Assembly (NCBI GenBank): GCA_002430755.1
Contig: DJCX01000041.1
Span: 7,030 to 20,760, forward strand
Source of the DNA: Flavobacteriales bacterium UBA5939
GTDB lineage: Bacteria; Bacteroidota; Bacteroidia; Flavobacteriales; Schleiferiaceae
DNA: 13,731 nt
Reading direction: 5' to 3'
Below are positions 5,598 to 13,123 of the stretch, in pieces (positions within the stretch are counted from its first letter, which is position 1; each line of letters starts with the position of its first letter). A program made the translations under genes and the position numbers. The notes below the pieces were generated by a model. It saw nothing but the letters and a program-made list of their open reading frames with translations, was not told where the DNA came from and made no database searches.

Positions 5598-7555
5598 TAC
5601 ATCTCCTCAGCAAACAGGGCGTCCAAAGTACCTTGCGCTAGCGGGTGGTACGACGCTCTAGAGTCCATATAAATCCTTTTGGCCCAAGCTTGGCGTTTTT
5701 CATCGCCTTCCAACATACTCTGATACATCGGCACTATAAACTTGCGGCGCCCTACGCTGCCCAAAAAGCTCTCTACCTTGTTGATATAAATGTCATTGTC
5801 GTAGCCCTCAAAACCTGTCTTAAGGATGGCGGAATACCATGCTGCCACTATCTCAGGGTTTGGACTGCCGCTAAAACCGTAGTTTCCGTCTGCCAACGCA
5901 TAATGTCCTTCCGTAGCACCTCCGGCCTCAAGACCTCTGATGTAGCGGAGCCATTCCTGGGTGGTCCAGCGGATGGTCGTTTCTTGCGGTAAATAAGCCA
6001 TACTTCGTGCATCCGCTGCATCTGGATCCACATTCAACAGCATCGTCACAGCATCGTCTACCACGACGAAGCGGTTCGAAGCTGGGAACGGACAGTTCAC
6101 AGGTAGCCCAGTGCCGTATACCCACTGTTCTACACCTACTTTGTCCCATTGCTCTTGAGTCATCACCGCGGCCAATTCCTGCAAGAAGACTTCGGTAACC
6201 ATGGTCTTGAATTTGTACTTATCGAAGTAGTAGGTTAAGAATTCGTCCCACTTTTCGCGGCCCACCGTGTTCTCGCATAAGCGCAAGAAGTGGAACCCTT
6301 TATCGTAGGCAATGGCATTTACACCGTCGTCCGGGTTCTCACCTTTCAAATCTTGTTTCAAAGAGGTCGCCTCCACATTTTCCTCCAGCATCACGGCCAA
6401 TTCTTTTTGCAAATCATCGTAGCTCAATGCCTCGAGCATATCCGCAAAATCGACCCCGTAGAGCTTCTCCATAATGCGCATCTCAAAGTAGACCGTGAAG
6501 CCTTCATTGATCCAGAAGTCGTTCCAAGTGGCGTTGGTCACCAAATTTCCGCTCCAGCTGTGGGCCAGCTCGTGCGCAATCAGACTAACCAAGCTCATAT
6601 CGCCAACGACAACCGTCGGCGTCAAGAAGGTCAGTCTTGGATTTTCCATCCCTCCAAACGGGAAAGACGGCGGGAGAACAAGCATGTCGTATCGTCCCCA
6701 ATAATAGGGACCGTACATCTCCTCCGCATCGGCAATCATATCCTCAGTCTGTGCGAATTCGTAAGCCGCATTGCGTACCATTTCTGGTTCTGCATATACC
6801 CCCGAGCGCTCGCCCAAAGGAATGAACGCCAGATCACCCACACCCAATGCGAGCAAGTAAGAAGGTATAGGCTGCGGCATGCTAAATTCATAGATGCCCT
6901 CGTCATTTTTTTGTGTTGGATTTGACGCACTCATTAGCGCCAAAACCTCCTTCGGCACCTTCACAGTAGCCTCATAGGTAAACCTCACCCCTGGACGGTC
7001 TTGACAAGGCACCCACGTCCTTGCAAGGATGGCTTGACTTTGCGTAAACAAGAACGGCTGACGTTTCCCTTGGGTCAATTCCGCCGGGTACCACTGCAAC
7101 GCCTCAGCCTCTGGTGAGGTCTCATAAGTAATGGAAACTTCTTTAGAATCTGGACCGAGGTCATACACGATAAGCGCAGATCCTAGAAGCTCATCGTCGT
7201 ACTCCAAATCCCAAATGGGTTCTTGACCGTCAAGAGTTACCTTAGAAATAGCAAGGTCCTTCACATCAAATATGACTTCACTACCGTGATTTTCATCTAG
7301 GGTCCAAGTTGCCGTCGCCGTAATGACTTTCTGGTCAAAATCTACCGCTGCTTCCCAATTCAAATGCGTCACTTTGGATTCCTCACGAGAGTAACTGTGG
7401 GGATCTTCGAACAGCTCCGCGCGCACAGAAGTATCTGCTTCCACCACTACTTTAGCGGGCTGTGGCGCACTGGCAGGTGCTGTTGTTTCTTGATTACAAG
7501 CTGTGAAAACTAGGGCCGACAAAACGGCTGTACTCAGGGAAAAACGTATTTTCAT
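5597..7555 (-). CDS. M1 family zinc aminopeptidase lipoprotein, leukotriene A4 hydrolase-like
   Basis: A 652-aa metallopeptidase predicted to trim N-terminal residues from peptides outside the cytoplasm. A lipoprotein signal peptide is clear: a Lys/Arg start, a hydrophobic core and a lipobox ending LVFTAC with Cys20 as the lipidated residue. The M1 catalytic set is complete: GGMENP exopeptidase motif (301-306), HELAH (His328, Glu329, His332), the third zinc ligand Glu351 in WINEGFT, and the catalytic Tyr417 in AYDKGFHF. TQSQAILART...CQDRPG (171-188) and the helical C-terminal domain ending in YHPLA (636-640) point to the LTA4H/aminopeptidase B branch. Epoxide hydrolase activity is not implied. 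No strong surface-export signal follows the Cys, so it may face the periplasm. The gene is divergent from the YvlD-like gene. A weak -7-like TAAATTGG (7577-7584) is the only promoter candidate seen upstream. Confidence 0.93.
   Translation of the reverse strand: MKIRFSLSTAVLSALVFTACNQETTAPASAPQPAKVVVEADTSVRAELFEDPHSYSREESKVTHLNWEAAVDFDQKVITATATWTLDENHGSEVIFDVKDLAISKVTLDGQEPIWDLEYDDELLGSALIVYDLGPDSKEVSITYETSPEAEALQWYPAELTQGKRQPFLFTQSQAILARTWVPCQDRPGVRFTYEATVKVPKEVLALMSASNPTQKNDEGIYEFSMPQPIPSYLLALGVGDLAFIPLGERSGVYAEPEMVRNAAYEFAQTEDMIADAEEMYGPYYWGRYDMLVLPPSFPFGGMENPRLTFLTPTVVVGDMSLVSLIAHELAHSWSGNLVTNATWNDFWINEGFTVYFEMRIMEKLYGVDFADMLEALSYDDLQKELAVMLEENVEATSLKQDLKGENPDDGVNAIAYDKGFHFLRLCENTVGREKWDEFLTYYFDKYKFKTMVTEVFLQELAAVMTQEQWDKVGVEQWVYGTGLPVNCPFPASNRFVVVDDAVTMLLNVDPDAADARSMAYLPQETTIRWTTQEWLRYIRGLEAGGATEGHYALADGNYGFSGSPNPEIVAAWYSAILKTGFEGYDNDIYINKVESFLGSVGRRKFIVPMYQSMLEGDEKRQAWAKRIYMDSRASYHPLAQGTLDALFAEEM
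5603..5608 (-). promoter_or_regulatory. Shine-Dalgarno-like GAGGAG before the alkD-like gene
   Basis: On the minus strand GAGGAG lies five bases before the ATG at 5597 and is also the last two Glu codons of the aminopeptidase gene. Together with the TAATG stop/start overlap it supports the chosen start and a coupled mode of translation. The two codons could be GAG by chance, and Bacteroidota rely little on such sites. Confidence 0.4.
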
Positions 7556-7590
7556 GGGTGTATTTTCTAATGCAACCCAATTTACCGCAA

Positions 7591-7944
7591 ATGAAACAAA
7601 ATAATAGCCTTCTCACTCGTCTTATCGTTTCCTCCCTATCTGTTTTTCTCGCTGGTTGGCTCTTGCCCGGCGTTCAGATTGATAGCTTTACCACGGCCGT
7701 TGGAATCGCTATTGTCTTAGGCCTATTAAATGCCACCCTGAAGCCGCTGCTCATTGTCATCACCATTCCTATCACGGTAATGAGCCTTGGTCTATTTCTG
7801 CTCATCATCAACGCCATTATCATTGGCGTAGCAGACCAGTGGATCGATGGACTTCACGTACGAAGCACATGGACGGCCATACTCTTCAGCTTCCTGATTT
7901 CTACTATTAGTTCGTGGATGTACCGCTGGGGTGAGAACAGGTAA
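7591..7944 (+). CDS. Small four-helix membrane protein, YvlD / phage-holin superfamily 4
   Basis: A 117-aa integral membrane protein of the family often named 'phage holin family protein' or YvlD. Hydrophobic spans are visible at about 7-25, 32-48, 52-80 (probably two passes or one long hairpin) and 92-110. The family signature is clear: GLLNATLKPLLIVITIP (44-60) followed by SLGLFLLIINAIIIG. Despite the name, chromosomal members are not phage lysis proteins as far as the context shows; their function is unknown, with envelope-stress links in some bacteria. I chose the ATG at 7591 (MKQNN), which gives the usual family length; in-frame ATG 7570 and GTG 7558 would add 7 and 11 residues. It is divergent from the aminopeptidase gene and its TAA abuts the murI stop with no base between. 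No phage genes are nearby. Confidence 0.82.
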   Translation: MKQNNSLLTRLIVSSLSVFLAGWLLPGVQIDSFTTAVGIAIVLGLLNATLKPLLIVITIPITVMSLGLFLLIINAIIIGVADQWIDGLHVRSTWTAILFSFLISTISSWMYRWGENR

Positions 7945-8724
7945 TTAATCCTCTAGACGTACGAGTTCCCATTGCGCATCTATGCCAAAGGTCTTTTCAG
8001 CAAGTCGCAGGAAATTATCCGTGCGATCACTGAGGTAAAATGCATTTCCTTCGCCGTGCTCACCTATCCAATGTTTGGAAACGGCCTCGGCAACTATGGA
8101 AGGTGCATCTATCCAGTGTACTCCTGAAAGAATAGAAGCTGCGGCCTCTTCTAATAATGGGTAATGTGTACATCCAGGAACAAGCGAAGTAATGCCTTTC
8201 ATCGCGGGGTCATTTAAGTAGTGTGCCAGAACACTGGCATCTATTCCTGTACCTAGAAATCCGTCTTCGATTAAAGGGACAAGTAATGGCGTAGCCAATG
8301 CTTGAAGCTCAACCTCGCTGTTTTTGGCTGCAAGTTTCTGAGAGTAGGCACCGCTGCGAACCGTGGCGCGCGTGCCAAGCAAGCCCACCTTTTGTGGAGG
8401 AAGGGACGCTAGATAATCGACCACCGGGTCAATCACATTAACAAAGGTCAATTCGGGAAAGCGCTCCTCCAAGGCTTTACCTGCAGCTGCGCTAGCACTG
8501 TTACAAGCAATAACTATAAGTCCGCACCCTTGCTCTTTTAAAAACTGTACAATCTCCATACTGTAGCCAACGATGGCCTCGTCGCTCTTATCTCCGTAAG
8601 GAAGGTGAAGCGTATCGCCATAATAAACTTTGGCAGCATCGGGCAGCATCTTATTGAGCGCGCGAAGCACCGTAAGACCTCCCAGTCCACTATCAAATAA
8701 GCCTATTTTTCCAATGCTACTCAT
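7945..8724 (-). CDS. murI: Glutamate racemase
   Basis: Cofactor-independent racemase that converts L-glutamate to D-glutamate for peptidoglycan synthesis in the cytoplasm. All catalytic elements are present, numbered from the ATG at 8724 (259 aa): Asp11 in GLFDSGLGGLTVL, YGDT (35-38), LPYGDKS (41-47), catalytic Cys74 in ACNSASA, Glu152, and catalytic Cys185 with His187 in PGCTHYPLL. These positions agree almost exactly with Bacillus subtilis RacE (Asp10, Cys74, Cys185, His187). The frame stays open up to a GTG at 8754, but that start would lie against the T-run of the upstream terminator and would add residues not seen in the family. The gene lies behind the skp terminator, so it needs its own promoter; a weak candidate is listed. 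Its stop abuts that of the YvlD-like gene. Confidence 0.95.
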   Translation of the reverse strand: MSSIGKIGLFDSGLGGLTVLRALNKMLPDAAKVYYGDTLHLPYGDKSDEAIVGYSMEIVQFLKEQGCGLIVIACNSASAAAGKALEERFPELTFVNVIDPVVDYLASLPPQKVGLLGTRATVRSGAYSQKLAAKNSEVELQALATPLLVPLIEDGFLGTGIDASVLAHYLNDPAMKGITSLVPGCTHYPLLEEAAASILSGVHWIDAPSIVAEAVSKHWIGEHGEGNAFYLSDRTDNFLRLAEKTFGIDAQWELVRLED

Positions 8725-8730
8725 GCCGCG

Positions 8731-8738
8731 TAAATTTA
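8731..8738 (-). promoter_or_regulatory. Weak candidate -7 box for murI
   Basis: TAAATTTA matches TAnnTTTG except at the last base and sits six bases before the murI ATG. A TTG lies 15 bases upstream (8754-8756), shorter than usual. The site is AT-rich and palindromic, so it could be chance. It is listed because a promoter is expected between the terminator and murI and nothing better is visible. Confidence 0.2.
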
Positions 8739-8754
8739 CCAATAATCTAGCCAC

Positions 8755-8787
8755 AAAAAACCCCTCGCCGGCTGCGCCAACAAGGGG
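8755..8787 (-). terminator. Strong intrinsic terminator after the skp/ompH pair
   Basis: On the minus strand a hairpin at 8787-8761 has arms starting CCCCTTG and ending CGAGGGG. It can form about 12 base pairs including three G-T pairs, with a 3-base loop (GCA), and is followed directly by TTTTTT (8760-8755). It starts 23 bases after the stop of the second skp/ompH gene and ends 30 bases before the murI ATG. It should close the bamA-skp transcript. Confidence 0.88.
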
Positions 8788-8810
8788 TCTGAAAATCTAT
8801 TTCTTTCGGC

Positions 8811-9320
8811 TTATTGGATGCCCAACTCAGCCTTAACAAGCGGCATGATATCTTCACCACCGTCCAAATAAACAACTACGGCTTTTGAAGCTGAAGCATC
8901 AAGTACGTAAGCGAACCCATTATCAGCAGCTACTTTATTTACTGCCTCTTGTGCCTTCTCGATGATAGGCAACATAAGATCCATCTGCTTGCGCTGAAGT
9001 TCTTGTTGAGCACTCTGGTTGAACGCCATGATGCGCTGACCCATAGCTTCTAGCTCTTCTTGCTCCTTCTGAAGACGCAATTGAGTCCACGTATCTACGT
9101 TTGCCTGTGCGTTCTGCATCTTAGTCATGTACTCTTCCTGCATCGCTTGAGCATCGCCCTCAAGTTGACCTTGGTACTTTTGAATTTCTGCTTGTGCTGC
9201 CTGAGTCTCTGGCATAACTGCCAATAGCTCATCAACATTAATGTGACCTACTTTTTGCTGAGCAACTGAGGTTGTAGCAAAGCCCAATGTCAAGGCAAGT
9301 GCGAGTAATACTCTTTTCAT
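8811..9320 (-). CDS. OmpH/Skp family periplasmic chaperone (second copy)
   Basis: A 169-aa Skp-like holdase, which in model bacteria trimerises and carries unfolded outer-membrane proteins across the periplasm to the BAM complex. Visible parts: a signal peptide (MKRVLLALALTLGFATTSVAQ, first 20 or so residues), a short strand KVGHINVDELLAVMPE, a long Gln/Glu/Met-rich coiled coil (about 45-130), and a C-terminal strand region FAYVLDASASKAVVVYLDG that closes the trimer body in this family. It lies 11 bases after the first copy and is followed by a strong terminator, so it is the last gene of the unit. The two copies have the same precursor length but clearly different sequences, so they are old paralogues, not a recent duplication. 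Confidence 0.9.
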   Translation of the reverse strand: MKRVLLALALTLGFATTSVAQQKVGHINVDELLAVMPETQAAQAEIQKYQGQLEGDAQAMQEEYMTKMQNAQANVDTWTQLRLQKEQEELEAMGQRIMAFNQSAQQELQRKQMDLMLPIIEKAQEAVNKVAADNGFAYVLDASASKAVVVYLDGGEDIMPLVKAELGIQ

Positions 9321-9331
9321 TTCTATTGTTT

Positions 9332-9841
9332 TTATCGCTTTAAACTATTTAATACTTCATCGCTGTAGTCCTTGTCCTTATCGACAAAAAGAACACCACT
9401 TTGGGCACTTTTGTCAAGGACCAATTCCAATTTACGCTTTCTAGCAACTGCTTGTACAGCACCAAAAACCTTGTCTTGGATGGGTTGAACCAACTGGTTA
9501 CGCTTTTCAAATAACTGCCCCTCAGGTCCGAAGTATTTTTGTTGAAGAGCTATGACCTCGGCTTGCTTAGCCTCGATACCCTCTTCTCTTTTTTCTAATT
9601 TCTCTGGCGAAAGTAAGATACGTTCTGCATCTAATGCGTCTTTCAAGCTCTCTAATTCACTTTGAAGTGCACTTACTTCTCCTGCCCACTGCTCACTCAG
9701 CTTATCAATCTGACTTTTTGCTTGTGCATATTCCGGTAGGCTCTTCAAAATGTAATCGGTATCCACCACACCATAACGCTGGCCAAACACTGCTGTGCTC
9801 AACACAAGGGCAAGGGTAAGAAAGAGACCTTTACATTTCAT
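9332..9841 (-). CDS. OmpH/Skp family periplasmic chaperone (first copy)
   Basis: A 169-aa Skp-like protein with a signal peptide (MKCKGLFLTLALVLSTAVFG, cleavage probably just after), a strand RYGVVDTDYILKSLPEY, a coiled coil rich in Glu, Lys, Leu and Gln (about 40-125), and a C-terminal LELVLDKSAQSGVLFVD typical of the family. The frame extends upstream to 9898 into bamA, but that would bury the signal peptide, so the ATG at 9841 is the start. It lies 20 bases after the bamA stop and 11 bases before the second copy. A promoter-like site overlaps the bamA end (9847-9878), so the two chaperones may be made both with BamA and on their own. Confidence 0.9.
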   Translation of the reverse strand: MKCKGLFLTLALVLSTAVFGQRYGVVDTDYILKSLPEYAQAKSQIDKLSEQWAGEVSALQSELESLKDALDAERILLSPEKLEKREEGIEAKQAEVIALQQKYFGPEGQLFEKRNQLVQPIQDKVFGAVQAVARKRKLELVLDKSAQSGVLFVDKDKDYSDEVLNSLKR

Positions 9842-9846
9842 TGCGG

Positions 9847-9878
9847 CGAAGGTAGCTAAATTTAGAACTGTTGACCAA
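9847..9878 (-). promoter_or_regulatory. Candidate promoter for the skp/ompH pair (TTG-N21-TACCTTCG)
   Basis: On the minus strand TTG (9878-9876) is followed after 21 bases by TACCTTCG (9854-9847), one mismatch from the Bacteroidota -7 consensus. It straddles the bamA stop codon. The box ends five bases before the skp ATG, so the leader would be very short. Spacing and context support it, but it is a sequence match only. Confidence 0.4.
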
Positions 9879-12333
9879 TGATGAAGTGCGTCTGCCAACC
9901 ACTCGCGGTCGCGCCGTTCGGCTCTGGATCAAATCCATACCCAACATCTACACCCATCAAACCGAACATCGGCATGAAGATACGGATACCGGCACCGGCA
10001 CTTCTCTTGAGGTTAAACGCTCGGTAGTCCCAGAAATTATCGTAGTTGTTACCCGCTTCCATAAACACCAATGGGAACACCTGTGCTGAAGGCGTATTGG
10101 CAATGATGTAACGCGCTTCGAAGATGTATTTGTTGTACAACGCTCCACCACCTGCTGGTGTAATAGAGTTATTTTGATAACCGCGCAGGCCGATGATTTC
10201 ACGACCGTCAATAACGAAGTTGGTCAAACCGTCACCACCCACGTAGAAACGCTCAAACGGCGGAAGGCCTAAGTCTTTATTGTAGCTTCCCAAGAAACCA
10301 AACTCACCGTGTGTACGAATGACAAACTTAGAGGTGATCGGTGCAAACCAATCCGCATTCAACTTCCACTTGTGGTATTCAACGAGACGGAAGCGCTCCT
10401 CTGAGGTCAAGTTTTTGTAGTCAATGTCATCACGGAACATGCTAAACGGCGGAGTAAGTTCTGCCGCAAAGCTGATCTGTGAACCGCGCGTTGGGAAGAT
10501 TGGTACATCCGTGTTGTTACGACCTAGCGTAAACTTGTAATTCACGTTGTTCGAAATCCCCTTTCTGTAGTTCAAGAATCCCGTTGGGAAGTTGTCGAGG
10601 TTAAATCGACGAAACTCAATTCCTTGGTACAAGGTGAAGTAATCGTCCGGCCACTTCAAACGCTGACCCAACCCGAAGTTGATACCTGTGATGTACAAAC
10701 TTTGGCGGTTCGGGTTCGTACGCTCAACCCCGTTGGTTTGTACGTTGTGGTAAATCGTTCCGGTGAAACTGTTCGGCTTGCGACCGCCCAACCAAGGTTC
10801 CGTAAATGAGGCATTGTAGCTCTGGAAGTACAGACCGTTTGACTGTGCACGGATGTTAATCGTTTGACCATCACCCGTTGGCAACGGTTGCCAAGCGCGT
10901 TTGTTGTTGATGTTGCGTGCCGAGAAATTGTTGAAGTTTAGACCTAAGGTTCCAACCACACGTCCGGCACCCCAGCCCCCTTGCAATTCAAGCTGCGACG
11001 TCGAGCGCTCTACCACGGTGTACTCTAAATCCACCGTTCCTGTCTGTGGATCCGGTACAGGATTTACACCAATCTGCTGCTGGTCAAAATAGCCCAACTG
11101 CGAGAGCTCACGAATGGTACGTTGAATCATCGCCTTAGAGAATAAATCTCCGGGCTTCGTGCGTACCTCGCGGTAAATCACATGATCGTTTGTTCTTTCG
11201 TTACCGCTAATGCTCACCTTGCGAATAGTCGCTTGGCGGCCTTCTTGGATACGAATCTCGATATCAATGGTGTCGTTCGTTACATTCTTCTCCACTGGAA
11301 TAACCTGTGAGAACAAGTAACCGTTGTTCAAGTATATCGAAGCAACGTCGTTACCGTTCGGATCGAAACTTACGCGCTCGTTCAAGTGCTGCGAGTCGTA
11401 GATATCGCCGCGATTAATTTTCAAGATGCCCGAGAGAAGTTCCGTTTCATATTTCGTGTTCCCTATGAAAGTAATATCTCCGAAATAGTACTTCTTACCT
11501 TCCTCAACAGTAATGTCAATCTGTACCAGTTCGTCACTAATGCTGTAAACCGTATCACTCACTACACGGGCATCACGGTACCCTAGCGTGTTGTACTTAG
11601 CAACGATGGCGCGAAGATCTTCACGGTACTCCTTCTTCTTGAGCTTGGACGATTTGAAGATCGCCTTGCCCTTGATTTTGGTGTTTTTCATCGCCTTGCG
11701 GAGCACTTTTTCGCTTACGGCTTCGTTCCCCGTGAAAACGATGTCGCCAATTTTCACACGTGCACCTGGGTCAATCTTGAAACCAAGGATTACCGCGTTA
11801 TTGTAGGTAGTATCCACCTTTTCAAGCACCTCTACTGCTGCATTCAAATAGCCCTTCTCGTAGAAGTACTTCTTGATTTTGTTGCGGCTCATCACCTTGA
11901 GGTTTTCATTGACCACCTTACCGGCGCGCAGATCAAGCTCTTCTCGGATATCATCCTTCCAGGCCTTCTTCAGACCCGTCATGTAGTATTTACTAAGTTT
12001 TGGGAGCGCCACCAGCTGTATGTCTAGGTAGACTTTCTTACCAACCTTATTGACTACTTTGAATGTAATGTCCTCAAAGAGTTGTTGGCGCCACAACGTG
12101 CGGATAGCATCGGCAAGTTTTGGATCTGGAAACTGAATATTATCACCAACGCGCAAGTTGGTCAACATGATGACTACATTGGGATCCAATGAGCCTGCAC
12201 CCGTTACAGTGATGCCGGCAATCTCATAATTGATTCCTGGGATAAGGTTATAGTCGCCGCCAGTGGTGACTTGTGCTTTTGTCGTAAAAGAGGAAATGAC
12301 CAAAAGTAAAATGGCCAAAAATCTATTCTTCAT
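9862..12333 (-). CDS. bamA: Outer membrane protein assembly factor BamA (Omp85)
   Basis: An 823-aa Omp85 protein, the core of the BAM complex that folds beta-barrel proteins into the outer membrane. It has a signal peptide (about 1-20, ending TKA), five POTRA-like repeats (roughly 35-110, 111-188, 191-279, 282-365 and 368-443; the last three begin with clear VKIGDIVFTGN / YFGDITFIGN / ATIRKVSISGN strands), then a 16-strand-type barrel to residue 823. The barrel carries TEPWLGG (511-517), the conserved loop-6 motif as GLRGYQ (715-720, family (V/I)RG(F/Y)), and a C-terminal Phe, as expected for barrel recognition. It starts four bases after uppS and is followed by skp within 20 bases. A weak -7-like TAACTGTG with TTG 18 bases upstream (12344-12372) lies inside the uppS end and could add transcription. 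Confidence 0.96.
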   Translation of the reverse strand: MKNRFLAILLLVISSFTTKAQVTTGGDYNLIPGINYEIAGITVTGAGSLDPNVVIMLTNLRVGDNIQFPDPKLADAIRTLWRQQLFEDITFKVVNKVGKKVYLDIQLVALPKLSKYYMTGLKKAWKDDIREELDLRAGKVVNENLKVMSRNKIKKYFYEKGYLNAAVEVLEKVDTTYNNAVILGFKIDPGARVKIGDIVFTGNEAVSEKVLRKAMKNTKIKGKAIFKSSKLKKKEYREDLRAIVAKYNTLGYRDARVVSDTVYSISDELVQIDITVEEGKKYYFGDITFIGNTKYETELLSGILKINRGDIYDSQHLNERVSFDPNGNDVASIYLNNGYLFSQVIPVEKNVTNDTIDIEIRIQEGRQATIRKVSISGNERTNDHVIYREVRTKPGDLFSKAMIQRTIRELSQLGYFDQQQIGVNPVPDPQTGTVDLEYTVVERSTSQLELQGGWGAGRVVGTLGLNFNNFSARNINNKRAWQPLPTGDGQTINIRAQSNGLYFQSYNASFTEPWLGGRKPNSFTGTIYHNVQTNGVERTNPNRQSLYITGINFGLGQRLKWPDDYFTLYQGIEFRRFNLDNFPTGFLNYRKGISNNVNYKFTLGRNNTDVPIFPTRGSQISFAAELTPPFSMFRDDIDYKNLTSEERFRLVEYHKWKLNADWFAPITSKFVIRTHGEFGFLGSYNKDLGLPPFERFYVGGDGLTNFVIDGREIIGLRGYQNNSITPAGGGALYNKYIFEARYIIANTPSAQVFPLVFMEAGNNYDNFWDYRAFNLKRSAGAGIRIFMPMFGLMGVDVGYGFDPEPNGATASGWQTHFIIGQQF

Positions 12334-12337
12334 GTTC

Positions 12338-13123
12338 TTACTTCACAGTTAGCTGTTCTGAAGTCTGTCCAAAGCGACGCTCTCTCTTTTGAAAAGAAGC
12401 GATGGCTTCGTACAACCCCTCAGCATCGAAGTCAGGCCACAAGACTGGAGTAAAGTAAAACTCCGCATAAGCAAGCTGCCAAAGCAGGTAATTGCTTATC
12501 CGTTGCTCCCCCGAAGTGCGCACAAGAAGATCCGGGTGAGGCATTCCTGCCGTAAACAAGTGTTTCTCCACATGCTCTTCTGTAATGCTTTCTGGGTCCA
12601 ATTTTCCTTCGGCTACCTCTAGGGCTACCTTGCGTATGGCTTGAACCATTTCGTCCTGTGAGCCGTAGCTCAATGCAAGCGTCAAAGTTAACCCATCATT
12701 GCCGGATGTGGCATTAATTACAGAGATTAACTTTTTATTTGCTTTTTCAGGTAGCGAGCCAATATTTCCAATGGCATTTAGACGCACATTATTCTTCTGA
12801 AGCACCGGCAATTCCTTCTCTAGCGCGGTCATTAGAATATTCATCAAAGCGTCTACTTCGGTTTTTGGTCGGTTCCAATTTTCTGTTGAAAAGGCATAGA
12901 CGGTCAAGAATCCTAGGCCGAGCTCTGCTGAAGCCGTCGTAATTCGGCGCAAAGCCTCGACACCAACCTCGTGTCCACGAACGCGCGTCATGAATCCCTG
13001 CTGCTTCGCCCAACGGCCGTTGCCGTCCATAATCACGGCAATGTGTTTAGGCATGTTGTCGGGATCGAGACCTGCTTTGAGTCTATTTTCTCGGTATGTT
13101 TTAGAATCCGCTACAGCGTTCAT
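12338..13123 (-). CDS. uppS: Isoprenyl transferase, undecaprenyl diphosphate synthase
   Basis: A cis-prenyltransferase that adds isoprenyl units to farnesyl diphosphate, making the C55 lipid carrier for peptidoglycan and O-antigen precursors. It is a soluble, membrane-associated homodimer. Key motifs, numbered from the ATG at 13123 (261 aa): catalytic Asp33 in MDGNGRWAK, FSTENW (78-83), and RTSGEQRISN (202-211) followed by LLWQLAYAEFYFTPVLWPDF. These match the E. coli enzyme's active-site and IPP-binding segments. A GTG at 13126 is in frame but ATG 13123 is preferred; a later ATG at 13054 (MPKHIAV) would also keep every motif. The start overlaps the end of the DUF6089 gene by 23 bases and the stop lies four bases before bamA, so these genes are probably one transcript. 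Confidence 0.96.
   Translation of the reverse strand: MNAVADSKTYRENRLKAGLDPDNMPKHIAVIMDGNGRWAKQQGFMTRVRGHEVGVEALRRITTASAELGLGFLTVYAFSTENWNRPKTEVDALMNILMTALEKELPVLQKNNVRLNAIGNIGSLPEKANKKLISVINATSGNDGLTLTLALSYGSQDEMVQAIRKVALEVAEGKLDPESITEEHVEKHLFTAGMPHPDLLVRTSGEQRISNYLLWQLAYAEFYFTPVLWPDFDAEGLYEAIASFQKRERRFGQTSEQLTVK

Noticed and set aside
6290..6925. A 211-codon open frame on the plus strand opposite the aminopeptidase gene
   Set aside because: It covers the antisense of the HELAH and GGMEN region, where the minus-strand gene is certain. The product has no recognisable domain or start context.
7591..7944. The holin-named gene as evidence of a prophage
   Set aside because: It is the chromosomal YvlD-type four-helix family. 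No lysin, capsid, integrase or other phage gene is present, and its neighbours are core genes.
9842..9898. N-terminal extension of the first skp/ompH gene into bamA
   Set aside because: It would place 19 non-hydrophobic residues before a clear signal peptide and overlap the bamA C-terminal codons; the ATG at 9841 fits the family.
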